Origin: Owenia fusiformis
Taxonomy: Eukaryota; Annelida; Polychaeta; Sabellida; Oweniidae
Reading direction: 5' to 3'
Length of the DNA: 64,000 nt
NCBI GenBank assembly: GCA_903813345.2
Contig: CAIIXF020000003.1
Location: 11,670,931-11,734,930, forward strand
Shown: positions 25,420 through 39,039 of the stretch, piece after piece
How positions within the stretch are numbered: the stretch's first letter is position 1
How the letters are laid out: each line of letters starts with the position of its first letter
Translations under genes and position numbers: made by a program
Notes under the pieces: model-generated
Database searches by the model: none
Seen by the model: the letters and a program-made list of their open reading frames with translations, nothing else
Told to the model about the DNA's origin: nothing

Positions 25420-27700
25420 AAAACATAATACATCTTGTTTGGACCTCTAATGAAAAATAATTGATCCTGATTGAACAACAAGTGTTTAAAAGCTTTGGTA
25501 AAGACTGGTTAAGTGTTTCAGGATGATGTCATAACATGTCATCATGGCAACAAATCAGAGGGAAATTGAACAGAATTTAATGACATGAATGTTCAAATTA
25601 CTTGTTGGCATTATTGATGCTTCTAAATTGTACAAAGCTCAATTTTGGGATTATTTTGACAAAACTTATATTCTCACAAAAATAATGTCATTGCTGGTTT
25701 ATTAAAGTAAAACTCATATAAAATACAATCAAAATTGAACAGAGGAGGATTGAATGGATAGGGGAGTTATATGTCTAAACATAAACCTAAACCAGAAAAC
25801 TGTGCTCATTGTGAAAATGCCATTGCTCATTGTGAAAGTGAAGCTGCTTTTGTTCTGATATTTCTTACATCAAATGGCAGCTATCTTGTTTTTCCCCCTT
25901 CAAATTAAAATGGCGGAAAATTCAAAAAATTTGAAAAAGAATTAAATCCTTACATATATTTAAAAAAAAAGATTTTCTTTTTAATTCTTCATGGTCCTTA
26001 AGTTATTTCTATTTTATATGCCATACAGGTTGCCATTGGTGTTTTTTCTATGATAATTATTGATTGTTTTCTGTTACTTATTTTGACTCTCAGCAGGGGG
26101 TTTATTTTGCATTAATACTCATGAAATAGTAAATATACTTATCACATACATTTAACCGAGGGACCAAAAGGGCATATATCCAGACTCATCCTTTACACAA
26201 ATTTGTGAGTTGATAAATAAACTCAGTAACACTTGATAACCCTCCCCCCCCCCGCTTGAAAAATAATGCTGGGGAGATCACTGAATGCCTTAGAGTATAT
26301 TTGCATCTCCAATGAATAATTAATCTCAGTAAAAAGTACCCTGTGCTTTAACAAAACATTGTGGGGAGGTATGTATGTGGAGTAGGGGGAGGGGCTCATA
26401 AGGGCTTGTAGCTGTGTTTTCAATATAAATTGAAATATAGATGGCAGCATGGGTGTTGGTAGGTCCAGAATACATGTAAATGTATTACAAGAGTCACTTA
26501 ATTTCTTGATTTCCATTTGGATCAACTTAAAACACCATTAAGTGATCTCCTCAGCATTTTTTCTCAGGTGGGTGCAAAAACTCTCATTTTTACAAATTAG
26601 ACAAAAATTTGTGGAAATATGCCAATGATTTTTTTCATTTTTAGGTGGGTGCAGACTGATTTTCAGGTGGGTGCAAGCATATTTTCAAAATCTCAGGTGG
26701 TTGCTGCGCCCATCTTGCTTTATGCTGGGGAGATCACTGCCAGTTGAATCTAATCATATGAACCTATTGACATATGGATTGTAATTTATTATTAAAATTG
26801 TGACACTTATAAGAGTAAATGAATTTTTAATCTTTAAAGGTTTTTCAACATTGTGTTAATGGGGATTTAGCTTGAGCTTTTTCAGAAGACTTAAAAATCT
26901 TTAGAATTTGAGTAAAAGTAAATGAAGCTAGCTCTATTGATAGAAAACAACATATAGAATTCAAATATGCCATTAAAAAGAAGAAACTGTTGGTCTTTAA
27001 TTAATGGTTACAAATGCAGATCAATTAAAAACATGACTTAAAAAAACATGACTTTATGGAAACCATCTGATTAATAAAAAAAAATCAACATCACATTTAC
27101 AGCTTCCTCAATTTTTTTAGTTTCAAAAGATGTACTGAATAGTGTTAGGTTGCCAGGCTGAGAACATCTTCCCAAGAATCTATGCAACCTTATGCAGTCA
27201 TCATTTCCACATCATCATTGCACACAGAATATCTTTCTAACAATACATTCAAAAGATAGGGAGACGCATTAAGGACTAAGGCACACCCAAAGAGTACATT
27301 AAATCAATAGAATTAAGGTTGTGATTAATAAGAATCATTGCTTATGAAAACTCCTGGAAATGTAGGAAAATTCAGAATGGATATATTTTTAATACTCACA
27401 TAATAGTACATTTCCTCTTCTTTAACTTCTTATCTCAGACATAAATTCATCTTCTGAAAGTACAAAATGGGGTTCATGATTTAGATCTAAAACATTTGAG
27501 CAGCTCTTGCTATTTTTGAGTATGTATGTTTGGTATTTTGATGCAATCCTCAATGGATTCACATGTTTCTCTATTAATAAATTCATTTGTTGAAATTAAG
27601 AGATCTCTAAAACACTAAATGATATATACTACATTCCCTTTTTAAACTCAAAAAGTAGAAAACAGCAATTGTGAATAATTCCAAATGAAATAAGATTATT
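25420..27700. other. Mostly gene-free stretch with dispersed repeats
   Basis: The block 26560-26760 (AGGTGGGTGCAA words) is related to 23900-24060. A possible minus-strand exon around 27240-27112 (LHRFLGRCSQPGN) may belong to the spectrin-like remnant, but its borders are weak. Confidence 0.35.
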
Positions 27701-27719
27701 TTAGTCAATATTCAAACAT

Positions 27720-27930
27720 ATGAACCCTCACATAGAGAGACTGATTGAGAGAGTGAATGAGTAAGTGAACTTCTGAATGAGAGTGAGAGAATGACTTTAA
27801 GGAAGTGAGTGACTTACTAAGTGACTGAGTAAGTGGCTTGCTGGGTGGCTGGATGGCGGGCTTGCTGGCTGGCTTGCTGGGTGGCTGGGTGGCTGGATGG
27901 CGGGCTTGCTGAGTGGCTGGCTGATCAACT
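27720..27930. repeat. Tetranucleotide-derived simple repeat
   Basis: GTGA/GAGT-rich tract followed by GGCT/GGAT-rich units. The proline/serine-rich minus ORF over it is a by-product of the repeat. Confidence 0.75.
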
Positions 27931-28542
27931 CCACATTTTGGAGATAAGCTTAAACATAAGTTAAGATGTAAGTTAACTACAGCCCATTTCAGTTTTATTT
28001 CGTCAGTAGAACCCCAAAAATATGAAATCAGGAGACCATTGTGCAATAATATTTAGAAAAGTATATTCATATTGTACATGAATGACATTTGTATATTTCA
28101 GATTATTTAGTTCTGTTTTGTGCAATAAGCCTGTGCCCTCTTATAATGAATTTCAGCCATGTTACAAAGTATCTTTTTGAAAATACTATGGCAGAGAAGC
28201 ATACATGCTATCTATTGCAAGACTTATGCCTGGCACAACCGTCACCAGGTTATTAAGTGTTTTTAAGTTTCGCAAGGATCTTGCCATGGCCGTGGTAGTG
28301 TTATCGCGAAAGCCTGGTATAATCGTGACAATGCTATACTATATTGCAAGGCTTGTCACGACCGTGGTAATGTTAAAGCACGATATGACTGTGACAATGG
28401 TTATATTAAATAGCATTTAGAAGCATTGTAAATTTCATAGAATGATTAACTACCTTAAATATGTGAATCTAGACTTCTATTCATGAACATGGTACTCACG
28501 TACATTGAAACGTGAACTTTTAGATTCATTTAGAGTCCATTT

Positions 28543-28917
28543 CACTGTTTCATTGCGTCAGTAGAATGGCAAAAATAAGAAATTGGGAGACCATTGTGCA
28601 ATAATATATGGAAAAGTATATTCATAATGTACATGAATGACATTTGTATATTTCAGATTTTTTAGTTTTATGTGCAATAAGCCTGTGACGTCTTGAAATA
28701 TGAAGAATTTCAGCCATGTTAATCTTATTGAAAATAACATGGCAGAGCATCCCAATATAAGAGGCCACACACTTTATAAGCCAAACTAGAAGCAATCCAA
28801 GATATACAAATGTCATTCATGTACATTATGAATATACTTTTCCATATATTATTGCACAATGGTCTCTCAATTTCTTATTTTTGCCGTTCTACTGACGAAA
28901 TGAAGCAGTGAAATGGA
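28543..28917. repeat. Foldback repeat, about 115-bp arms
   Basis: 28543-28655 and 28802-28917 are near-perfect inverted copies carrying GACCATTGTGCAATAATAT and TACATGAATGACATTTGTAT. Direct relatives of the unit lie at 28010-28180 and, more diverged, 28930-29100. Confidence 0.8.
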
Positions 28918-29477
28918 CTCTAGTCTTCTTAGTTTTTTGTGCAGTAAGCCTGTGTCCTCTTTTAATTTAAGAATTTGTAAGCGATGTTATCTTTTTGCAG
29001 GTTAAACAAATGTCATTTATGTACAATAGGAATATATTTTTCAATTATTATTGCAAAATGATCTTTTGATTTTACGCAATAAAACACTGAAATGGGCGAT
29101 AATAGAGAGATCTGCTCACTATTACGGGAAATTCACGAGTTTATGTGGAATTTATCTGTCAAAAACATTATCATGTTTGATCCTCGTTTAGTCTAGTTTA
29201 CTTTGAGCAACTTCTTACCTTCAAATCTGCTATCTTGACTACAAACTGAGTACAAAACCTCCACTGAGTTTACCACGTGAGGGTACAACAATATTGAATT
29301 TCGGCCAGTCAGTATGCCATAATGATTGCTCCCAAAAATAGCACGGGCTAGGAGCGCTCTGATTGGTTGGATTTACAGCACGGGTTAGGAGCGTCTATTG
29401 TTTGGATTTCGAACCTCAAACCCGGGTTCAATAGAAATTCAAACACGTGCTACACATCTTAGCACGTGCTACACATC

Positions 29478-31375
29478 TTAGCACGTATGGCACGGGTGCA
29501 ATGTGTATTCGGCATGGAGTGCTTCTGACTCAGCTGGGGAAGGAATTTGAGGATTCGCTGTAAGTGATTGCCCCCAAATAAATACAGCTTGGTATATGAC
29601 TCTCTTCCTATGCTGTAAAAGGGCATCTGATGTTGGAGGAATGTGTATTGAAGTCCTCTTTGTGAACATCTCCTTCCTCGCAGCATTGATTGATGTTTCA
29701 TTGCTTGTTTTGTTGTAGACCAGAATAATGAACCGCTCTAAAATAGGCATGGCATCAAGCAGGGTATTGGGTCGAATTGAAATTTCTGTTAATACTGTAG
29801 TCAATTCAGGGTAGGTACTCCATTGGTGCCAGGCTGATGTCTTAGACTCTCCATTAAATCCTGATGTGGTGTCACACCCAGTCATAGCATGGAATATTGG
29901 GAAACATATGGCTTTCTGGGGAGTCATTACATGAGCAATTTCATAGACTGGGAGGTATCTATAGGACTTTCCCTTGCCAAAGGCGAGCCAGATTTGAATG
30001 TTAAGTTGTGCAGCTATACTTACTGCCAGAACAACAATATCTGAATCAACTGTTCTCAACATCATTTTTGTGAAGCCTTTTTTTCATTGCATCATATATG
30101 TGAAGAAAGATTTGGGAATCTGCCTCTTCATGGGATGATGTGAAATCTCAGAAACATGCTGCTTAGGATATGCCTCTGCAGTATTCCCAATTGTTGTAAT
30201 CAGCATTTTATTCTCTGGTACTGGAATGGCTGAGACATTTGATGCAAGGAAGGTAAAGAGATCACTTTTTTGTCATCCAAGTGTACAAATTCTGGCCAAT
30301 TCCCTGGCAATTTGTTTTCTGGATAAACTATTTGACGCTTTCCAGATCCATGCTTTTTTCTTGTTGTATATTGATCCCATACAATATCAAGTCTTTGTAC
30401 TCTATTGAATTGATCTGCAACATACTTATTAAATTGTCATTTGGGTATTGTAGGAAGGTTCTTGCTTTTTCTTTCAGCAGGTGGACTATTATGGCACCAT
30501 CAAGAAACAGGGCTTCAACATCTTGTGTATTGATCTCTCTATTTGGAACAAGGTCTTCCACTGGTTTTAAGATATCTGCTTTGAGTCCAGTCTTGATTGC
30601 GCCATCTTGTGAAAGGGATGGAGGTAATGCCTGGTTCTCATGTCGGAAAAATTCATCTTAGTTGCCATCTTTATTCTGGCACACTATGTATAGTTGTGAA
30701 AATAGGGCTGTGTCTTTTTTCAAGCTTGCTAGCTTTGAACTTGAGTAAGATTTCTTCTTTTGTTGTTTGAAGATCTTGAAATTGTTTCTTTTGATATGGT
30801 CTGTGATGGCTTTTGATCTTTCAATAAATCTCTCCTTTTTATATACTTACATTGACTTTTCCTCAACTTTGTTCAATGTGTCAACTGCACTACTTGACAA
30901 TACATCTTTAGTATCAAGTGTGTAAAGTTCCTTTGATGCTGCAATAAAGGGGTTTCCTAACTCATTGATAACCTCAGTAAGGGAATTGACATCTTTCTTG
31001 AAACTGGTTTGATAACTAACACTGTGCCCATGGTTTGCAAGGACTTCATCATCATTATCCTTCATCTCATCCTCAAACTCAGTCAACATGCTTGCCATCT
31101 CTGGACCACCAACCATCCACTTCTGTAATGCGGTTGGATTGTTGAACAACCCCACAGCTCCACCCTCACTTTTGATCACACTATTATTTTGCTTATGGGC
31201 TTGGTCTATTGACATGGAGGAGGAGCTTCTTCTTGACTTGCTGACAGTAAAATGCCCCTTCACGAAAGCATTGTGAACTTCAGGGTGAGTTTCTTTGAGC
31301 TGAACCATATCACTTACATGGACAGGTACTCAGCGGGCATAGTTGGTATGAATCAGGAGAAAAAGCATGGCATGA
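29478..31375 (-). pseudogene. Degraded copy of a multi-copy uncharacterised invertebrate protein family
   Basis: Reading the minus strand from 31375: NYAR-stop-VPVHVSDM, then ETHPEVHNAFVKGHF, SMSIDQAHKQNNSVI, GGAVGLFNNPTALQKWMVGG, a frame change near 30860, DTALFSQLYIVCQNKDGN-stop-DEFF, QDVEALFLDGAIIVHLL, another frame change near 30390 into KLPGNWPEF, a third near 30065, then RTVDSDIVVLAVS and FHAMTGCDTTSGFNGES, ending about 29478. The order matches a family I remember as abundant in cnidarian and mollusc genomes, with a PIN-nuclease-like DSDIV core; its function is unknown. At least two stops and three frameshifts make this a pseudogene. Its high copy number in other genomes suggests mobility, which is inference. 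Confidence 0.75.
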
Positions 31376-31699
31376 TTTTAATGATAGTTTCTTTGTAGAG
31401 CTTGAAGTCCCCAAGTCTCACAGCTCCAACATTTGTTAGACACAGAACTTGTTATTGGAGTACCATGTACCAGAATTTGAATATAGGCGACCCTGTTCCT
31501 TCACTCTGCTATCTGATATCTATCCAAGATTCAAAATCAAGAGGCAAAATTGTATTGATTGGCAATCTACCTGAAATCTACCCAAGTAACAAGACCCCCT
31601 CCCAACACACACAACACTCCTTCTTAATTCGAAACTCCCCTTATTAGACCAACAATATCATATTTCAAAACATAACAGTTCAGCAAAATAAGCAGAACG

Positions 31700-32636
31700 A
31701 CTTCTTGATTATTTTTATTAATCATGTAGGTCAAAATCATACTTACGAAAACTGATCTAGATTCTATCATAAACGTTGATTCTCATTGTCACTCAAGCAT
31801 GACCTTGTCAAAAACTAGAAGGGATTTTGGTAGTTGTGATAGTAAGAAAGATACACTTTTTGCTAGATTATTCTGTATTTGCATTCAAGTCAAAAATCAG
31901 ATGTCACATAACATTATTTTCAATTAAGATTACATTGTTTATCATGTCGAAGTATATGCCACTCTGGAAAAGAGATAAAGGGAATTAATTAAAGATAAGT
32001 AAATATTCATTTTACTAAAAATTGACTGCAATCTCAATTATTATCATGTGTATCATGGTAAAAGGTTCCAACATTGAAATTTTGATACTATTTAATGATA
32101 ATCCTAAAATGTTATGGCTGGTCATTAAGCATACCGCTATAAATTTTAAGGGTAGGGGTAAAAATTGCAAAAAGTAGATAAAAATGGAGGAAATTTTCGA
32201 CACAGTTGCTTTTTACACCCAGGAAGGTTGTCTGGTCATATATGGAAAGTTCCACGATTTGTTCCGTTTTCGGCGCTTTCACCCTTTTTATGTCACTATT
32301 TATCTCGCTATGTATGATTTTGGACATTCTGAGGTAATTTTTGATTTTTTGATCGCCCTAATATCTTCTCTGTAAAATCTTGTCTTCACGTTTCCAGGCC
32401 AACAGTTTGAATGGTCGATTTCAAATTTTCATTTATTTAGTCTTCTCATTAATAAGAGAATCTAAAGAATCCCTTAAAAGTGACACTTGCGTATGCATGA
32501 TTAGAAACCCCGTGTATTTTTTTTTATCTTGAATCGAGTAAGAAGATACACGCTATTTGATTTCGACCTTGTCTTTACCCAGAGTTCAAACAAAAATAAT
32601 TTGTGTTGGTAATTTGGTACATTTTACATTGCAAAG
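31700..32636. other. Intergenic or intronic stretch
   Basis: No exon supported. 32150-32430 contains the degenerate repeat family also seen at 16.8-17.3 kb. 32580-32636 resembles the intron preceding exon 9 of FMO copy B. Confidence 0.4.
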
Positions 32637-35600
32637 GCCAGAATAGCTGCAAGAGTCCTGTCAGGAAAATTGGAATTACCATCCAAGGCAGTTATGCAAA
32701 AGATTTCGAAAGAGGATCGCAGAAGACTTCGAGAGATATTTGGGGATGAGAAATTTGCAATTGATAAATACAAGAAAACGGTATGTCTTGATAAATGTAT
32801 TATTTTTTAATAAACTGTAGATACTTGAGCTAGAGTGCTGTATTAGAGAGTTTAAGCTTGCATAAAAAATTGCCCATATACATTGCATGTAGCTTTCTCG
32901 CTTAAATAACCGTTCAGCTCCATTATTTCCTAAGATTTAGCACGGGATTTCATTTTGTGTTTTCATTAACCCCAACACGACAGCATCTAATATGCAACTG
33001 ATGGTTCTATAGCTGTTTTTGTAATACATACGGGTGACACAAAAATGCCAACCAAGAATTTTCTCAATAATCAAAGAATCTTATCAACAAAGACACATTC
33101 TCTAATTTACTTCTTTGAGTGCTTTAGCGTCAGAACATACCTCCACGGATAATGAGGATATCCGATAATGAGATATCTCTTAATCTACAAGACATCGATG
33201 GTTTGCAAGCATACCAATCTTTTATCCATTGAACACTCTCACTCTGACATTTTTGTGTCACCTGGTATTTTAAAGGGGACCACCCAGACTGGACCACCAC
33301 CATGGTTATATGATCAGTCGTGTGGAGGTAAGCTCCCAGTTGAAATAAAAGCACTGTCCTCCTTTGGTTTATGTGAAAAGTAGCTAATACTCTCATGTAT
33401 TGGTCAGTTTGAGTGTCACAAGACTAATCCACACCATATGCTTTATTCAACATATTTTATGCTATTAAGCTGCATATAAAACACTACTTTGCAATAAAAA
33501 CGTACTACTGGATGAACTAAGGGGGTAATTAAATTAGTTGTTTCTCATTCTTGCCCGCGTGTGGCCCAATCCCCCAACACCTTTTTTCTGCCATTTCTGA
33601 GAAAAAAACACCGTACCTCGCGCGCATCCATGGCGTGTGAAACACTTTTTTTTAAACTTTTTATGGATCAGGATAATTGACAATATCGTGGTACTGATAT
33701 ATGATCAAATATACCAGTAAAGTAGGCTAAATTCAACATATAAATTCAACATAAACTCAGTTTATTTCCTTCAAAATTAGTTATTTGTTTTTACAGTTAT
33801 TTTAAAGAAAAAAATCATCCCGTCCCTCATCAGCATTTTAGATAAACAAAAAAGGTAATATAAAAACCGTCATTCCCGTATCAATTTTAAAAAATAGAAG
33901 AAAGAGAAACAACTAATTTAATTACCCTGGCCTAACATAAAATACAAAGCCACTAGCTAGCTCATACAGTATACTTACCCCTTGCAAATTGTAATTTATT
34001 GAATTCACAGTAAACCCATCAATTTAAAAAAAAGAATATTGTTCTCATGGATCTATTATTCATGTTAAACTAACTATGAAAATATAAATATGTAATAATA
34101 TGTTAACTTGAAGTCATATATAAGATGAAAATATATGTTCATGCATTTGCATTTTTCCAAAGGGAATATATTCCCATGTAAGTAAATACAGGTGCAATAT
34201 ACAATTTATATGTATATCTATGTCATCTGTCTATACATGCGCGTATAGTGATACATTTGAACAAGATGATGGTTCTGGAAGACCAATTTGAAAGTAAGTT
34301 CATTATTCTCAAGGGTACACTTCAAGTGAAAGTTACATTGCTACAGGGTGGCCTATCATTCTGAGACAAATGTATTATCCAACGATTGAGATTTTCAAAG
34401 CTAAAATATAATATCTTGAGCAGATGGAAATACATTCCCATGAGATATGTATATATAGTCAAAGTGATAACTATTTATTGAGTGTAATGTTAACGTATCC
34501 TTCGCCAACTGCTTTTGTTTGAGATAATTATCATGAAATATTTTAAAATTAATTTTTATGTTTGTCATTGATCCTAATCCACCCTGTAGTCTGGTGTTTG
34601 TAGAGCATTGCACCTCGTACAACTTATTCTCACACATATCAAACCTCATTTACGAATTATTTTTTGTGTGAATATGAAGAGTCCAAGCATTGCTTTTTTA
34701 TGTTTACTGTATAGCTATATTTAGCCTTGATATCCATGATTTTTTAAAACAAAATCTCACCGTTAGATTTCGAGCTATTCATGTTTACTCATTTTTCTAA
34801 TTGGAAAACAATGCAAATCTCATTTTTTCAAAGGAAAAAATTGAAATTCTAAGACGGTGAAAAATCATTAAAAAATACACAGATTCAGAATCCGGCAAGC
34901 ATTTTCCCTTATTCCTCTCCGTTAAGATGTTTTGTAAGGTGTTGGATCCCTTTAAACAAGCTTGTTTCGTAAGATATTTGGAGCTAAAACATGCATGACA
35001 TACATCATCTTCTTCAGGAAGAATTATTATGTGCATCGAAAGCAAAATTGGTAGCATAGTATCCAGTAGATATGAGTTTAATAATTCCGTTGACACCAAG
35101 GTGAAATATCAAATACGAAATTCTGAAGCTGAACGGTTATCCGAAGTAGGCGCTCGAAGCGCATTCAAAAGTATGGCCGCTCTACACATTCCTATATTGA
35201 TTCGTGAACTTTTCATTCACGTTTACGTTGTGAAAAGCAGTGCAAGATTAAACTCTCTATAATAAAAATGGTTGTGGTTTACTGCTAGAGAGGATTGTTC
35301 AATCAATTAAACGTTTCAGTTTAAGTTACATGCTCGAGTTCGTTATTCATCCTCCGACCCGCCACCTGTTTACACGACATTTCTCATATAGGAATGGTAT
35401 CCACCTTATATTGAGAGCTTGGCTGATATCCTTGGTGTGAGACCAACACCTTGGAGAATATTCCTCCTCTTCTTCACGGATCCGAAACTTGCGTATGAGC
35501 TCACGTTCAGCTTTCCACTCGCTGTTAGCTACAGATTATACGGGCCTGACTCCAACTGGGACGAGGCACGGAAAGGTGTTATTGAAAGTAAGGAGAACCT

Positions 35601-35757
35601 GATGATACCACTGAGGACCGTGAAATATGATGAGCAGACATACGGAGTTAAGAACAAAGTGGTTGCAGCTAGTATTGTTGTTGGGATGTCAGCTGCTCTT
35701 TTGATGTATAAATTTGACAAGTTGCCTTTTATATCACAATTCATAAAAACACCCTGA
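32637..35757 (+). CDS. FMO copy A, terminal exons 9 and 10
   Basis: Exon 9 (32637-32780, 144 nt) encodes [20 protein letters not shown] onward and ends KYKKT. Exon 10 (35392-35757) starts [15 protein letters not shown] and ends FIKTP before TGA. Both match copy B closely, and the intron flank before exon 9 is conserved too. Exon 10 carries the C-terminal hydrophobic anchor ([19 protein letters not shown]), as in microsomal FMOs that sit on the ER membrane. Both exons are open with good GT-AG borders. No upstream FMO exons precede them on this strand, and the matching exons 6-8 lie inverted in the loop at 7912-8934. It is therefore either the 3' end of a gene broken by rearrangement or a gene with a ~22-kb intron in the alternative loop orientation. 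Confidence 0.85.
33523..33927. mobile_element. MITE with 24-bp perfect terminal inverted repeats
   Basis: The ends begin GGGTAATTAAATTAGTTGTT and are exact reverse complements over 24 bp. It lies in intron 9 of FMO copy A. Superfamily not assigned; no clear target duplication. Confidence 0.75.
33930..35391. other. FMO copy A intron 9, 3' half
   Basis: AT-rich with no recognisable exon on either strand. The short ORFs here have no domain signature. Confidence 0.4.
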
Positions 35758-36674
35758 ACAGTACTTGATCAGTTCTAAAGAAGACATACACGAGGGGTGA
35801 TTTAAAAGTAATGGACAACATATAGGCATTCTTAACGTTACGCAATCAGTCCAAATTTTTCACATACATTAGATCATTCAATTATCTACCAAGTGTCAGA
35901 TTTTTATTAACTTCAATCAATATTGTTCCAGCTAAACATAACCTTGGTAACTTGGGTAAGCATGGGCGGAAACCACTTTTTGTTTATAGTTGAATATTTT
36001 TGTCATTTCTGTTTAATTTCATGTTAATGACTCAACACACATGCTGGGATTATAAAATGCTAAAGCAATTGTCAAGGAAGACTCACATGTCCATCCATAT
36101 ACCAGCAGCAAATCGTGCTGTATTAAATCCCAATTATTTTTTTAAAATTTCTTTCACGAATCACAGAAATTCAGAAAGTGAGTCAAACTCTAATATTTAC
36201 ACACATCAAAGAAATGTGTCAATGTGTAAAACAAAGAATTGTTAAAGTATTATTGGTTATATCCGTCACGAAGGCCAACTTTTACTTCTTGTATTCACGT
36301 CGGGAAAGGGTTAAGAAATTATATAAGCTCTTCGGTAAAAGGTTCTGAGAGGGTACTGAATCTTTAGCCATCTGGAAGACCACAAATCGGCCACCTTGAT
36401 TACAAGGATAACAATATTCATCTTGTAAAAGCCATCTTTAAATACAGTCTGGAAAAGGGAAATAAGTGCCGTCACAGATGATTTTTTGTTACATGCAGAT
36501 TTTTATATAAAACATTATTATTTATTATTATTTGTGGCAATCAGAAATTGTGTGAGATCACCAGTATTTTACTGGATTTTGCACAGTTATTTCTTTAAAT
36601 GTCAAAATAATACACTGGGTATGATATATTAGACACATTTCTTGAAATTGTATCCAGAAAGATCGAGTCTAGTT

Positions 36675-36904
36675 GTAAATGTCTGTAACAATATCCTAGA
36701 CAGTGTACTTGACAGTGAATTGCATAGTTAACCCTACACAAACTGCGAATATAGTATACTGTAAAACGCGCGAGTACATTTACCTGTGATACGGTAGAAC
36801 GCAAATTCAAATTCCCATGTTGTACCACATTATGAGTTGGTGTAGGTTTAACTATGGAATTCACAGTCAAGTTTACTGTCTAGGATGTTGCTACAGACAT
36901 TTAC
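36675..36904. mobile_element. MITE, 230 bp, complete copy
   Basis: Imperfect inverted ends of about 60 bp starting GTAAATGTCTGTAACAATAT. A truncated relative sits at 10103-10223. Confidence 0.75.
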
Positions 36905-37424
36905 ATATAAACATTTGGGTTTCAGTTGGTTGTGCGATTGTGGCATAAACAAGCCAAAAAAGATTTATTTTGAATTTTAGACAAATTGATGCAACTACCT
37001 TCAGACCTTTAGAATTGACCAAGAAGCTTCAAATAAATAAGCATTTTAAAGCTCTTTCTTCTTCTATATCATGGGGGTGCATCGCAACCACCTGGCTACG
37101 CCTATGGACTGCCACACTTAATTTGGTACAGTCCCTGTGTAGAGGGAACGGATGTTCACGCTCAACACATCAGATGTCACATGCATACACACATTCACAC
37201 ACACAATTAGCTCACTGGTATTTGACTGGTTTTCTGACAGATAATTTCTTTAAATGTCAAAATAACTTAAGTTGCACATATGTCTAGTATCTACTTCAAA
37301 TGATCTTCACCAACTTCATTATCTTTTTATACAAGTACATACATCTAACCCATCACCGATCTGAGTTTTTGAACTTGGAACTGTCTTTGTTTTACTATGT
37401 GAATATTAGTCAAACTACAGTTTA

Positions 37425-38289
37425 CACTCCCCTCCATAAGTTTGGAAACCTTTTTCCCCCATTGAACTACGTGTTAAAGCCTCTTTACCTTTGAATTTTT
37501 ATTTACTTAACCTGCGATGAAAATACTTATACTATTGATGGAAACGTAATTTGACTTTAATTCCAATACCTCCAAATTTTCTCAATTTTTTTCCTCAATT
37601 ACAATAGGTCGAAAATTGATGATAAATTTGATGAATTTTTGAAAATCGACATTCCCATGTGAAAATGGTAGGTTTGCCGCTACTCATATGACAGAATATC
37701 CATCCATCCGAGTCCTTGCAAAAGATACGAGTGAGGCAGGCAATTGAATTTGCTAACTTCATTTAACAAAAAATTGATATGTTTCTTCAGGTTCAACAAA
37801 GTTATAGGGCTTTAAAGTCAAAATTGTTTTTCAAAAAACCTCTCCCATTGAAATAACACAGGAGGCGAAAAATTATTTTCAAACATGAGTTTGAAGCGAT
37901 GTAACTTTAATATTCATCAAATAAACTAAACACTTAGTGATAAAAAAAGTTAGACAATTCAATTTTCTATATAAAAATAATTTTTGCTGAATCTTTTACT
38001 GAAAAGATATCCTGATTTCTGATTTGCCCCGAACCCTCCATTTCCCATTGGATTACATGGGAATGACGATTTTCAAAAATTCATCAAATTTATCATCAAT
38101 TGTCGACCTATTGTAATTGAGGAAAAAAATTGAGAAAATTTGGAAGTATTGGAAATAAAGTCAAGTTACGTTTCCATCAATATTATAAGTTATTTCATCG
38201 CCGGTTAAGTAAACAGAAATTCAAACGTAAAGAGGCTTAACACGTAGTTCAATTGGGAAAAAAGGTTGCCAAACTTATGGAGGGGAGTG
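37425..38289. mobile_element. Tc1/mariner-type palindromic MITE, 865 bp
   Basis: Flanked by TA on both sides. Ends CACTCCCCTCCATAAGTTTG and its reverse complement; inverted arms of about 235 bp. No transposase ORF. Confidence 0.85.
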
Positions 38290-38689
38290 TATGTATCTCT
38301 TCTTGTATGTAAACCGGTACTTTTTATTTTGGATGTTACTACGATAAAAAGATACTGTACGTTGTCAACACGGCTGTACGTTCATTTGAGCAGTTAATTA
38401 AACAGTGAATCAAATGTTACAGGGTTATCATAAAGTTAGATCAAAGGTGCTCTAATTTTTGTAAACATTGATGAATCTGGCTCATTTTATCACAGAATGT
38501 TGATCTAATAATTATACATACACAACTTAAATTTCAACACGTAACATTTAATATTCTGCGTTTTTGTTTTCTTAATGGTTTTGAAATACCACCATATTTT
38601 GTTACATTCAAAGCATTCTTGTACATTCTTATTTCTCAGATGTTTATTTCAGGTGTCCTGTACATTTGCTATTGTATTCAACACATTTT

Positions 38690-39032
38690 TGTGATGTTTA
38701 ATCCAGTCCATGAACACATGTCTGAATGCCATTCGCAAGAAAAAACCAAAGTTGGTAAATCACATCATCCTGCATTGAGATAATGCACTTTGCCATACAA
38801 CACATTTAATAACACATCTAAGCAATTGAACAGCGTGGGGATCAAACAACTAAACTTAGACTTTTATTTCTGGGGAGAGTTTCCCAAGACAGAAGAAGAT
38901 CTGAAAAAGGTGGTATTAGACAGAGTGCTTGTTACGAGAGAAGGTGGCTTCAAACATGTGTTCATGGTTTGGATTAAATGTCACTTAAAATGTGTTCAAT
39001 ATAATGGCAAATATATAAAACACCTGAAATGA
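38690..39032 (+). pseudogene. Tc1/mariner-like (IS630) transposase C-terminal relic
   Basis: One frame gives IILH-stop-DNALCHTTH, resembling the catalytic HDNA.PH block of DDE transposases. After a frame change, LNLDFYFWGEFPKTEEDLKK resembles the following D-x-FLWG region, and LKCVQYNGKYIKHL its end. A stop and a frameshift make it inactive. Confidence 0.6.
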
Positions 39033-39039
39033 ACATCTG

